From contig CAZDGK010000005.1 in the NCBI GenBank assembly GCA_964505035.1, positions 1 through 48,586 on the forward strand: 48,586 nucleotides of DNA. The letters run 5' to 3'. The stretch comes from CAZDGK01 sp964505035 (GTDB lineage: Bacteria > Patescibacteriota > Saccharimonadia > UBA4664). Below the pieces are notes generated by a model that saw only the letters and a list, made by a program, of their open reading frames with translations, made no database searches and was not told the origin of the DNA. The translations under genes were made by a program, and so were the position numbers. Numbering within the stretch: the first letter of the stretch is position 1; each line of letters starts with the position of its first letter. Positions 1 through 7,703 of this stretch are shown in pieces.

Positions 1-640
1 AGGATCTCGATGAGGGCCAGGTTGAACTGATCGGCGGTTGGGGCGGTGTCGTTGATGGTGACGACGGTGCCGGAGGCCGGGGTGGGCGCGGTCTGGCGCT
101 GCACCCAGTAGGTGTCGCCGGCGGGGGCCAGGTATTGGTCGACTAGGGTTTGGTTGGGACCGACGGTGCGAGCGGTGGCGGTGGACCAGTCGGTGCCGGC
201 GGCCCAAATCCAGGAACCGGCCCGGGTGGTAGTGATGGTGGCCGTGGGGGCGCCGGTGGCGGCACTGGCGCCGGCGGTGGCGCCCAGGGCAGTGTCGGCA
301 TTCTTGAAGCCGGCCACGGTGATGGTGCCTTGCCACGAGCCACTGGCCCGGGTGGCGGTAACGGCGGTGGCGGTGAGGGGTCCGGGCGCCACGGCCTGCC
401 AGATCTCGGCGGTGCCGGACTGGGTGTTTTGACGCTTTCGCAAGGTCCAGGTGAGACCGCCCCCAGACACTGAGCTAAACGAGGTGGCACCGGAGCCGCT
501 GGGCCCATCGGAGCTGAGGAAGGCTAGCAGCAGCTCGTTTGACTGAGTGGTGGTGATGGCCGGCGACGTAATGGTGGTACCGGCGACCGATTGGTGGGTG
601 GTCACCTGCGCGTCCAGGCTGATGACTGATGGGCCGGTGG
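1..640 (-). repeat. C-terminal copy of duplicated domain in the copper oxidase
   Basis: Residues about 1273-1486 repeat the N-terminal domain encoded at 3734-4346. Both share FSSV-GGGLTW, GTAEIWQAVAP, ATGAP-AT--TTRAGSW, ARTVGP-QT-VD-YLA, VTINDTAPT and NLALIEI. By eye about 60% of residues are identical. The oxidase core is thus bracketed by two copies of one module, probably a glycan- or wall-binding beta-sandwich (inference). Confidence 0.8.
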
Positions 641-3600
641 GGACGGTGGCGGAGGCCGCATTGGAGGCCGGGCCGACATTGCCGGCGGCGTCCTGGGCTG
701 TCACGGTGTAGCTATAGGCGGTGCCGGCTATGACCGAGCCGTCGGTGAAGCTGGTGCCGGTGGCGGTGCCGATGGGACTGCCGTCCCGGCTGATGTTGTA
801 GCGCGACACGCCCACGTCATCGGTGGCGGCGGTCCAGGCCAGCGCCACCTGACCCGGCGCCGGCGTGGCGGTGAGGCTGGTGGGAGCGGTGGGCGGCGTA
901 GTGTCGGCGGTGGTGGTAGCCACAGTCTCATTGGACGACGGGCTGACGTTGGCGGCGGCATCTTCGGCCCGCACCTGGTAGTAGTAGGTGCCGGGAGCCA
1001 GCCCAGAGTCGGTGTAATTGAGGGCCGATCCGCTGACCTGAGCCACCTGGTTGGCTGGGCTGGGTGTGAAGCCCGCCGCCGTGGAGCGGAAAACGTCATA
1101 GTGAGCCACGCCAACGTTATCGGTGGCCGCCGCCCAGCTCAGGTCGACCTTGCCGACACCGCCGGCAGCTGCGAGGTTGGTGGGGGCGGTGGGGGCTACA
1201 TTGTCTTCGAACGGCGCCGGGAAGCGGACGAAGCTCGAGACCGACGGCACGCCGTTGCCGTTCACAATTGACAGCAGGTAGTAGCCGGGAGGGGCGTAAT
1301 TGCCGTTTTGGGGCATCTGGACGTTGAGACCGCCGGCAGTTTGGGTGAAGCTCAGCGACAGCGCCCGGGCGTTTTGGTCAAAAGCGTGGGTGCCGGAACC
1401 GGTGCGGATGAGCGAAACCCGCGTGATATTGGCAGCGTCCGGGGTTTGCACGAAGGTACTGGTGTTGTACTGGACCGTGCCGGGAACGGAGGTAATGGTG
1501 GGGCGGGCGCCTTTGAACAGGTAGGACGGTGAGTAGATTTGGTAGTTCTGCTCGTCGGGTACGCCCGGGTCACCGCCGGAGCCGCTGACGAACACCCGGC
1601 CGTCGGGCAGCAGCTGGGCCGTGGAGTGGTAGAGACGAGGGGCGGTGAGCGCAGCCACCGTGTGCCAGGTGCCGGTGGCCGGGTCCCAAATTTCGGCCGG
1701 CAAGACGGCGTGAGCTTCGTTGAAGCCGGTACGCTCAGTGCCTCCGCCGGTGGCCAGGACTGTGCCGTCGGGCAGGTTGGTGAGGTTGGTGAAGCTGCGC
1801 GGGAAGGCCATGGAGCCGGTGGGCTGCCAAGTGGGGTTGGGTTGGTTCATATCGAGGGTGTAGGCAGTGTTGGCTGCGTTGCCGGTGTTGCCGTCATCGG
1901 CCGCCGTGCCGGCCTTCATGAATTTGCCAGGAGCGTAGTTGGCAATGCTGGAGCCGTCGATGATGCGCGCGTCAACCGTGGACCAGGTTTGCAGGTTGGA
2001 GCTGAGGACTTCGGTTTGGGTGGCGATTTCGCTGGCGCCGGCCCAGAGCACGCGGCCGTCGGGGAGCTGATACATGAACGGGTAAATGGGAATGTTGTGG
2101 GTGGCCGAGGTGAGGTCACTCCACGTGTTGTGCTGGGTGTCGTAGATCTCGGGGACTTGGATGAGATCGCTGGCAGAGCTGCCGTAGCCGGCCGTGACCA
2201 GGACGCGGCCATCGCCCAGGGTGGTGCCGGTGGCATACCAGCGCGCGTAGTGCATGTCGGCTAGCGTCTGCCAACTTTCGGTGGCGGGGTTGAAGGCGGT
2301 AATGGTTTTGGTGCCGAGCCCGCCGGAGGTGGAGGTGCCGCCGATGACCATGATTTTGCCGTCGGGCAGGACCGCTTGGCCGGCGCAGAACAGGTCGGCC
2401 AGGGCGTTGGGGACTTGGGTTTGGGCGCCGTTTGACGGGTTGAGCAGATACTGGGCGCCGCCCTGACTGAAGTCGCCCTGGAAGGTGAGGATTTTGCCGG
2501 TGTAGGTGAGCGCGGCATGGATGGAAACCTCGGGCCAGGCTACAACCGGACCCCAAGCGCCAACGACTGACGGATCGCTGGAGCCGTTGCTAACGGTGAC
2601 GGTTACGGTGGCCGAGGTGGCGGTGTTGCCGGAGGTGTCGGTAGCTACGGCTGCCAACGTGTGGCTACCGGCCACCGCCGTGGTGGTGTCCCAGTTGACT
2701 GAGTATGGGCTGGCGGTGTCGGCAGCGCCGAGGTTGGCGCCGTCGAGGGTGAACTGAACCGCGGCTAGGCCGACGTTGTCGCTGGCGTTGGCAGCCACCG
2801 AGATGGTGCCGGAAACGGTGGTGCCGTCGGGCGGGGTGGTCAGGGCGACGGTGGGCGGCGTCAGGTCGTTATTGACGCTAACCGTGATGGTGGCGGCCGT
2901 GGCGGTGTTGCCGGCGGCGTCGCGGGCGATAGCCGACAGCGTGTGGCTGCCGTTACCGACGGTCTTGGTGTCCCAACTGGCGGCGTACGGTGCGGTGGTG
3001 TCTTCGGCTCCCAGGTTGGCACCGTCGAGCACGAATTGGACGCCGGCCACCCCGGTGTTGTCGGCGGCATTGGCGGTTACATTTACGGTGCCGAGGACGG
3101 TGGCGTTGTTGGCCGGCGCGGTCAGGCTGACGGTGGGTGGCGTGGTGTCGGCGACCGGGTCGGCAGTGGTAAAGGTAGCGTCGGCCGAAACGGCGGCGTT
3201 ACCGGCGGCGTCGGCGGATTTAACACGGTAGTGGTAGAGGGTGCTGGCGGTCAGGCCGGCCAGCGTTTGGCTGTGGTTGGTAACGAGCGCCGGTGCGAGC
3301 GTAGTTGAACTGCCGTAGCTCGTGTCCAGGCCATACTCAACCTGGGTGGTGGCGGGCTCGTCGGTGGTCCAGCTGATAGTCGCCCCGGTCTGGGTGGGGG
3401 TCCCGCTCGAGACAGCGCCAATCACCGGTGGCGTGGTGTCGGGCGCCGGCGTGGTGACGGTGGCCGGAGCCGAGTCCGCCGAGGTGTTGCCGGCGGCGTC
3501 AAATGCCCGCACGGTGTAGCTGTAGGCGGTGCTGGCCGCGGCGGTGGTGTCGGAATAGCTGGTAGCGGTGGCCGTCCCAATCTGGGTGCCGCCGCGCAAG

Positions 3601-4460
3601 ATCCGGTAGCCGGTGACGGCAGTGTCGTCGCTGCTGGCGCTCCAGCTAAGGTCGACCCGGGTAGAGCTGACGGCCGTGGCGGTCAGGCCCCCGGGCACCG
3701 AGGGGGCGGTGGTGTCGGTGGCCGCGGCCGGGATTTCGATCAGGGCCAGGTTCCAGCGGTCGGTGGTGGGCGCGGTGTCGTTAATGGTCACCGGCGCGGG
3801 TGCCGGAGTGGCCGCGTTCTGCCGCTGCGTCCAAAATGTATCGCCGGAAGCGGCCAGATATTCGTCCACCTTGGTTTGAGTCGGGCCAACTGTCCGCGCT
3901 ATGGCCTGGTCATAATCATTACCCACGCCCCAGACCCACGACCCGGCCCGGGTGGTCGAGAGGGTGGCACTGGGCGCTCCGGTGGCGGCATTGGCCCCGA
4001 TGGTGGCTCCATCGGCCGTAATATCGGCGCCGATAAAGGTGGCGACGGTAATGGAAGCATTATATGAACCGGAATGGGTCCCCTTGACGGTGGCGTTGGT
4101 GACCACGCTCGGAGCCACGGCCTGCCAAATCTCGGCGGTGCCGCGCTGGGCGTTGGTGCGCTGGCGCAACCGCCAGGTGAGTCCCCCACCCGTCACTGAG
4201 CTGAAGGTCTGCGCCGTACCCGGCCCGTCGGTGGCCAGGAAAGCCACCAGCAGCTCGCCGCCCTGCGAGGTGGTAAAGGCCGGCGAGGTGACCGAGGTAG
4301 CCTTGGTGGTAGCATGAGCACTGACGAGCTTGTCGATCACCAGCCCGCCGGCCGCCTGCGCCCCGCTCTTGGCAAACTGCAAGCTGCTCGACAGCCCGCC
4401 AATGGTTAGAATTGCGATAAGAGCAACCGAGAATCTGCGTAACCCCGACACACGACGCAT
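1..4460 (-). CDS. Secreted AA5 copper-radical oxidase (galactose/glyoxal oxidase-like), multidomain, 3' end outside window
   Basis: The reading frame is open from ATG at 4460 to base 1, so at least 1486 residues. Order: signal peptide (about 1-36); a beta-type domain (about 40-243); FN3-like domains (about 247-430); two bacterial Ig-like repeats (about 432-622); an oxidase core (about 623-980) with kelch-like blades; a DUF1929 early-set domain (about 980-1083, YSPSYLFKGARPTITS); two more FN3 domains; then a second copy of the first domain. The galactose-oxidase cofactor set is present: C692 (LFCAG) and Y742 (ARWYATG) as the Cys-Tyr crosslink, Y944-H945 (RLYHST) and H1025 (GTHAFDQ) as copper ligands. 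Their spacing follows fungal C228/Y272/Y495/H496/H581. Family members oxidise primary alcohols or aldehydes with O2, giving H2O2. The substrate is unknown. The role is inferred to be extracellular or cell-surface glycan oxidation. A copper sensor gene diverges upstream. Confidence 0.88.
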   Translation of the reverse strand, partial: MRRVSGLRRFSVALIAILTIGGLSSSLQFAKSGAQAAGGLVIDKLVSAHATTKATSVTSPAFTTSQGGELLVAFLATDGPGTAQTFSSVTGGGLTWRLRQRTNAQRGTAEIWQAVAPSVVTNATVKGTHSGSYNASITVATFIGADITADGATIGANAATGAPSATLSTTRAGSWVWGVGNDYDQAIARTVGPTQTKVDEYLAASGDTFWTQRQNAATPAPAPVTINDTAPTTDRWNLALIEIPAAATDTTAPSVPGGLTATAVSSTRVDLSWSASSDDTAVTGYRILRGGTQIGTATATSYSDTTAAASTAYSYTVRAFDAAGNTSADSAPATVTTPAPDTTPPVIGAVSSGTPTQTGATISWTTDEPATTQVEYGLDTSYGSSTTLAPALVTNHSQTLAGLTASTLYHYRVKSADAAGNAAVSADATFTTADPVADTTPPTVSLTAPANNATVLGTVNVTANAADNTGVAGVQFVLDGANLGAEDTTAPYAASWDTKTVGNGSHTLSAIARDAAGNTATAATITVSVNNDLTPPTVALTTPPDGTTVSGTISVAANASDNVGLAAVQFTLDGANLGAADTASPYSVNWDTTTAVAGSHTLAAVATDTSGNTATSATVTVTVSNGSSDPSVVGAWGPVVAWPEVSIHAALTYTGKILTFQGDFSQGGAQYLLNPSNGAQTQVPNALADLFCAGQAVLPDGKIMVIGGTSTSGGLGTKTITAFNPATESWQTLADMHYARWYATGTTLGDGRVLVTAGYGSSASDLIQVPEIYDTQHNTWSDLTSATHNIPIYPFMYQLPDGRVLWAGASEIATQTEVLSSNLQTWSTVDARIIDGSSIANYAPGKFMKAGTAADDGNTGNAANTAYTLDMNQPNPTWQPTGSMAFPRSFTNLTNLPDGTVLATGGGTERTGFNEAHAVLPAEIWDPATGTWHTVAALTAPRLYHSTAQLLPDGRVFVSGSGGDPGVPDEQNYQIYSPSYLFKGARPTITSVPGTVQYNTSTFVQTPDAANITRVSLIRTGSGTHAFDQNARALSLSFTQTAGGLNVQMPQNGNYAPPGYYLLSIVNGNGVPSVSSFVRFPAPFEDNVAPTAPTNLAAAGGVGKVDLSWAAATDNVGVAHYDVFRSTAAGFTPSPANQVAQVSGSALNYTDSGLAPGTYYYQVRAEDAAANVSPSSNETVATTTADTTPPTAPTSLTATPAPGQVALAWTAATDDVGVSRYNISRDGSPIGTATGTSFTDGSVIAGTAYSYTVTAQDAAGNVGPASNAASATVPTGPSVISLDAQVTTHQSVAGTTITSPAITTTQSNELLLAFLSSDGPSGSGATSFSSVSGGGLTWTLRKRQNTQSGTAEIWQAVAPGPLTATAVTATRASGSWQGTITVAGFKNADTALGATAGASAATGAPTATITTTRAGSWIWAAGTDWSTATARTVGPNQTLVDQYLAPAGDTYWVQRQTAPTPASGTVVTINDTAPTADQFNLALIEI
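3734..4346 (-). repeat. N-terminal copy of duplicated domain in the copper oxidase
   Basis: This is the first copy (residues about 39-243) of the module repeated at 1-640. It follows directly after the signal peptide. The two copies have diverged in sequence but keep the same length and motif order. Confidence 0.8.
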
Positions 4461-4606
4461 ATAAGCCCCCAAGTTAGATACGCTATTAAATGTGCTCCGC
4501 AAAAGCAAAAAAGTAAAGGTCAGGGCTGGTGAAGTTCTAGCGTAACCCACGACCCGGAGCCAGAAATTATTGTTGCAAAACAGTCGATCAAGCCTTGACT
4601 ACTGCC

Positions 4607-4636
4607 TTGAGTTGATATACCCTAGGGGGGTATATT
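4607..4636 (+). promoter_or_regulatory. Copper-operon promoter with CsoR operator
   Basis: TTGAGT (4607-4612), an 18-base spacer and TATATT (4631-4636) form a sigma70-like promoter. The interrupted palindrome TATACCCTAGGGGGGTATA (4616-4634) fills the spacer and enters the -10 box. It has the TACCC-N-GGGTA form known for CsoR/RcnR-family operators, so binding of the CsoR encoded downstream would block RNA polymerase until Cu(I) releases it. The start codon at 4646 lies only 9 bases past the -10. Confidence 0.85.
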
Positions 4637-4645
4637 GGAGACCGC

Positions 4646-5128
4646 ATGAACGACCACGAGATGAATGGCCATGACCACAGCGCCATGCAGAAAAATATGG
4701 CTGCCAGTGCTACCCTACATTGCCTGGCGGGCTGTGCGATCGGCGAGATGATTGGTGTGACAGTCGGCACGCATGCTGGCTTTGCGCCTCACCAAACGGT
4801 TATTTTGGCGGCTATACTATCGTTCATATCGGGATATAGTGTGTCGACCTGGCCCCTGGTAAAGGCAGGGGCTTCGTTTCTTAAAGCCGTGCGCCTGGTG
4901 TTTGCCGCTGACACTGTCTCAATCCTGACCATGACGCTGGCGGATAATCTGATAATGCTCCTGATTCCCGGGGCCATGGATAAAAACTTGGCCCATTCGG
5001 TTTATTGGTATAGCAGGATTCTGTCCTTATCGGCTGCATTTATCACGGCCTACCCAGTGAATGTCTATCTGCTCAGACACGGCAAAGGACATGCACTTAC
5101 CCATAGCTACCACGAGCGTAATCACTAG
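4646..5128 (+). CDS. DUF4396-type membrane protein with His/Met-rich N-terminus, putative copper handling
   Basis: The 160-residue protein begins MNDHEMNGHDHSAM, a His/Met-rich stretch suited to binding Cu(I)/Cu(II). It then has HCLAGC (Cys-containing entry to the first membrane helix) and about four hydrophobic segments, and ends in another His-containing tail (HALTHSYHERNH). The pattern resembles the DUF4396 family, often found beside copper genes. It is the first gene of a unit with csoR (8-base gap) under a CsoR operator, so it is probably induced by copper. Transport, sequestration or sensing are all possible; no transporter motif such as CPx is present. Confidence 0.65.
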   Translation: MNDHEMNGHDHSAMQKNMAASATLHCLAGCAIGEMIGVTVGTHAGFAPHQTVILAAILSFISGYSVSTWPLVKAGASFLKAVRLVFAADTVSILTMTLADNLIMLLIPGAMDKNLAHSVYWYSRILSLSAAFITAYPVNVYLLRHGKGHALTHSYHERNH

Positions 5129-5136
5129 GAGCTTAT

Positions 5137-5415
5137 ATGAAGTATGGATACGCCGAAAACAAAGAAGCCATCCTCAAGCGCCTGAAGCGGGCCGAGGGGC
5201 AGGTTCGCGGAGTAGCGCACATGGTCGAAAAGGACGAATATTGCATCGATATTCTGACGCAAATAAAAGCGCTACAGGCGGCGGTTGATAAGGTTGCGAT
5301 CGAGCTGGTACGTGACCATGCCAGGCACTGCATGGTGCAGGCTAAGGATGTAGCCGAGCAACGACAAAAAGCCGATGAGCTGGTTGGCGCCATCGGTAGG
5401 ATGCTTTCTCGCTAG
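5137..5415 (+). CDS. csoR: Copper-sensing transcriptional repressor CsoR
   Basis: A 92-residue all-helical DUF156/CsoR repressor. The Cu(I) ligand triad is present at the same numbering as in M. tuberculosis CsoR: C36 (EYCIDIL), H61 and C65 (RDHARHC). The second-shell residues Y35 and E81 also match. This supports Cu(I) rather than Ni (RcnR) or formaldehyde (FrmR) sensing. The N-terminal RLKRAEGQVRGV helix is the DNA-binding face. AGGAG stands before the ATG. It would repress its own operon through the palindrome at 4616-4634 and may also affect the divergent oxidase gene (inference). Confidence 0.93.
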   Translation: MKYGYAENKEAILKRLKRAEGQVRGVAHMVEKDEYCIDILTQIKALQAAVDKVAIELVRDHARHCMVQAKDVAEQRQKADELVGAIGRMLSR

Positions 5416-5470
5416 GGTCCCACGACTATTGTGCGCACGACCTGGAGCCTGGGCCTCGTTCCGGGTATTG

Positions 5471-5476
5471 TATGAT
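5471..5476 (+). promoter_or_regulatory. -10 box TATGAT setting a leaderless start at 5484
   Basis: TATGAT ends 7 bases before ATG 5484. Upstream ATGs at 5472 and 5475 lie inside the -10 box, so the leaderless start at 5484 is preferred. Confidence 0.6.
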
Positions 5477-5483
5477 GCTCTTG

Positions 5484-5789
5484 ATGGACCTAAGCGACTA
5501 CCTGACAACCGAGCGCATCAGAGAGCTGGCTCTGCCGTCGAACTTTGACTACGGAGAGGCTATTTATCGGCGCGGGGCCGTGGAGATGATCGAGGAGGCT
5601 GGCACGAAGGTAGAGGCCTGGGTCGGCGGGCTTGATGGGACGGTGCGCGAAGGCGGCGGATCGCGCCGGCGGACGACACTGGCCATGGCTGACGGCCAGC
5701 TTCAATGGCACTGCACGGGTAATCCGAAGACTCACCAGATCTTTTGCAAGCACTGTGTGGCACTAGCACTTCGCGTTGGCAAACATTAA
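5484..5789 (+). CDS. Small SWIM zinc-finger-like protein
   Basis: A 101-residue protein. The C-terminal part has WHCTG followed by FCKHCVALAL, fitting a compact SWIM domain (C...C-x-H with CKH-x-x-A), a zinc module used for DNA or protein binding. The N-terminal half (SNFDYGEAIYRRGAVEMIEEAG) is the segment that usually precedes SWIM domains: a short strand rich in G/R followed by a variable beta hairpin. No helicase or transposase domain is attached. It is transcribed alone from a leaderless promoter. Its function is unknown; nucleic-acid binding is likely. Confidence 0.6.
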   Translation: MDLSDYLTTERIRELALPSNFDYGEAIYRRGAVEMIEEAGTKVEAWVGGLDGTVREGGGSRRRTTLAMADGQLQWHCTGNPKTHQIFCKHCVALALRVGKH

Positions 5790-5998
5790 GGGCTGATTTT
5801 CACCGACTGAACGACGAGTGCGACAGCGCTGAGTATGTGAGATTTGCCAATGGCCTTTTTCGTATGGCAAGTGATCAAGAGGTAGCCAGCCCCGCGCCAG
5901 CTATAGTGCTGCGGTTATATTTGCGAGGATGTATGTAGGCTTGGCCGAGCCTGGGCGGTAGGATACGGAGGCCACAAAACGTAAGGGAGGGATGTTGT

Positions 5999-6229
5999 AT
6001 GGCAAGTAATAACGGCGAAAACGAGAAGATGACTGTCCAGGAAGCTGGGCGGAAGGGCGGCGAGGCTACGGCCCGGACCCACGACCGCGGGTTTTACGAG
6101 GAGATTGGCCGGGAGGGTGGCCAGAAGAGCCCGGGCAATTTCAGGAACGACCCGGAGCGGGCCAGCGCGGCCGGACGCAAGGGTGGCCAGGCGCGGAGCA
6201 GCGACAACAACCAAAACGACCAACAGTGA
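5999..6229 (+). CDS. KGG-repeat general stress protein
   Basis: A 76-residue, highly charged, Gly-rich protein with two KGG repeats: AGRKGGEATARTHDRGFYEE and AAGRKGGQARSS, separated by EGGQKSPGNFRNDPERAS. This is the con-10/GsiB-like stress-protein repeat, thought to be an intrinsically disordered, hydrophilin-like protectant. It has a strong SD (AAGGGAGGG, 5981-5989) before ATG 5999, unlike its leaderless neighbours. The C-terminus is Asn/Gln-rich. A GC hairpin follows the stop. The 209-base gap upstream shows nothing but the leader. Confidence 0.88.
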   Translation: MASNNGENEKMTVQEAGRKGGEATARTHDRGFYEEIGREGGQKSPGNFRNDPERASAAGRKGGQARSSDNNQNDQQ

Positions 6230-6231
6230 TA

Positions 6232-6252
6232 GAGGGGGCTACAGGCCCCCTC
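6232..6252 (+). terminator. Hairpin after KGG gene
   Basis: GAGGGGGC and GCCCCCTC form an 8-bp stem with a 5-base loop immediately after the stop codon. There is no T-run, so it may be weak or may serve for mRNA stability. Confidence 0.5.
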
Positions 6253-6354
6253 AAATGGAATTATTGGCATAAACATTTTTGGAAAAATGATCAATTCCTG
6301 TCCCTGCCTAGCCATTTATAGTGGCTTACGGATATTAGACACAAGGAGGGACCT

Positions 6355-7380
6355 ATGAGTGTTGCAAAGGTTTGGGTAAGTGGATTGATGACGGTGGTGC
6401 TGGGGATGGGCCTGGCGCCGGCGGCGGTGCTGGCGGCCCCGGGGCCAACCTGCCGGGCTCTGAGCATGCCGGTGGCGCTGGGGCCGGGCTTGCCAGCGAC
6501 TGAGACGGTGGCGGGGACGCTGTGCGTGCCGGCTCAGTTTACAGGGCCGAAGCAGGTGGACGTGCTGGTACATGGCGCATCGTATAACCGGACCTATTGG
6601 GACTTTCCGGTACAGGAGCCGATGTATTCGTATGTGAGCCGGACGCTGGCGCAGGGCCGGGCGACGTTTGCCTACGACCGGCTGGGAGCTGGGCAGAGCA
6701 GCCGGCCGCTGAGCACGGCGGTGACGATTGAGAGCGACGCATACGTCCTGCACCAGGTGATCCAGGCGGCGCGCGGGGTAGCACCGGTGCAGAAAGTGAA
6801 TGTGGTAGGACACTCGTTTGGCTCGGTCGTGGCGATAGACGAGGCCGCGACCTTCCACGACGAGGACCGGCTGGTGTTGACGGGTCTGCTCCACGCCACG
6901 GGGCCAGGGCAGACGAACCCCGCAGCCTTCCAGCCGGCGTTCCTGGACCCGCAGTTTGCCGGCCAGGGTTACGACCCGGGGTACCTGACGAGCACGCCGG
7001 GCTTCCGCGGCCAGCTCTTCTACTACGCGCCGACGGCTGATCCGGCGGTCATCGCCTATGACGAGGCGCACAAAGATGTGGCATCGGCGACGCAGTTTGG
7101 CGAAGGCTTGGCCCAGATCAACACGCCGGCTGGGGCCAATCTGTCTAACCAGGTCACGGTGCCGGTACTGGTGATTGACGGCCAGTTTGACCAACTATTC
7201 TGCGGCCTGACGCTCGACTGCAACAATCCGGCAACAGTGGCAGCCAATGAGGCGCCGTTCTACACGGGCTCGCCGAGCTTCACGTCGGCCATCGTGGCCA
7301 ACACGGCTCACGACCTGGCGCTGCACACCACAGCCGGCACGTCGTTTGCCACCATCAACCAATGGATCGAAACGCACTAG
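6355..7380 (+). CDS. Secreted alpha/beta-hydrolase
   Basis: A 341-residue exported serine hydrolase. A signal peptide ends near APAAVLAAPG (residues 21-30). The nucleophile elbow is VVGHSFGS (S154). D279 in DGQFD and H319 in TAHD complete a plausible triad, and VHGASYN (72-78) gives the oxyanion region. Cys33/57 and 283/289 may form disulfides outside the cell. AAGGAGGG precedes the ATG by a good distance. The family covers esterases, lipases and haloperoxidase-like enzymes, so the substrate cannot be read from sequence. A GC-rich inverted repeat follows the gene. Confidence 0.85.
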   Translation: MSVAKVWVSGLMTVVLGMGLAPAAVLAAPGPTCRALSMPVALGPGLPATETVAGTLCVPAQFTGPKQVDVLVHGASYNRTYWDFPVQEPMYSYVSRTLAQGRATFAYDRLGAGQSSRPLSTAVTIESDAYVLHQVIQAARGVAPVQKVNVVGHSFGSVVAIDEAATFHDEDRLVLTGLLHATGPGQTNPAAFQPAFLDPQFAGQGYDPGYLTSTPGFRGQLFYYAPTADPAVIAYDEAHKDVASATQFGEGLAQINTPAGANLSNQVTVPVLVIDGQFDQLFCGLTLDCNNPATVAANEAPFYTGSPSFTSAIVANTAHDLALHTTAGTSFATINQWIETH

Positions 7381-7392
7381 AGTGACCAGCTG

Positions 7393-7430
7393 ATAACCGC
7401 TCCGGCAGTGCGAGCTGTCGGGGCGGTTAT
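7393..7430 (+). terminator. Long imperfect hairpin after hydrolase gene
   Basis: ATAACCGCTCCGGCAG pairs with CTGTCGGGGCGGTTAT around a 6-base loop (two mismatched positions). A T-tract is absent; it lies 12 bases past the stop. Confidence 0.55.
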
Positions 7431-7470
7431 GGTTGGTGGATAACATTTGCCTTGGTGCTATGATGAAGCT

Positions 7471-7680
7471 ATGCAAAAGATAGCGACCAAGGTATTTATT
7501 TGGGCATCGGTGGCGTTTGGAGTGGTCGGCATTGTGTTAGTTTTGGCGTTGCCAGGGCGGGGGCAGCAGAGCTCTGACCTCAACATCATGATGACGAAGC
7601 TGCTGGTGGCGACGGGGTTTGTGGTGCTGTCGTCATTTGCGCTGAGTGTGGCCGCCAAATATTTGAACGGCAAGAACTAG
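7471..7680 (+). CDS. Small two-helix membrane protein
   Basis: A 69-residue protein with two hydrophobic helices (about 8-28 and 44-63) joined by a short polar loop (GRGQQSSDLNIM), ending in a Lys-containing tail. No family recognised. The start at 7471 is set by TATGAT (7459-7464), 6 bases upstream, with no SD; the longer frame from 7447 would start inside the promoter. It may belong to the cell-envelope genes that follow. Confidence 0.6.
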   Translation: MQKIATKVFIWASVAFGVVGIVLVLALPGRGQQSSDLNIMMTKLLVATGFVVLSSFALSVAAKYLNGKN

Positions 7681-7703
7681 CGCAAGTGCTAAGCTGGTAG
7701 CAA

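Noticed and set aside
1539..2264. 241-codon plus-strand frame over the oxidase
   Set aside because: Gly/Val/Ala-rich mirror of the minus-strand oxidase; no SD and no recognisable domain.
5999..6229. KGG protein as a Pup-like partner for the PafA/Dop-like pair
   Set aside because: It is small, disordered, Gln-ended and has GGQ inside, but lacks a C-terminal GG[E/Q] and is a known stress-protein family; it also lies 29 kb away.
6316..7194. 292-codon frame opposite the secreted hydrolase
   Set aside because: Arg/His-rich antisense shadow; the plus-strand frame has signal peptide, catalytic triad and SD.
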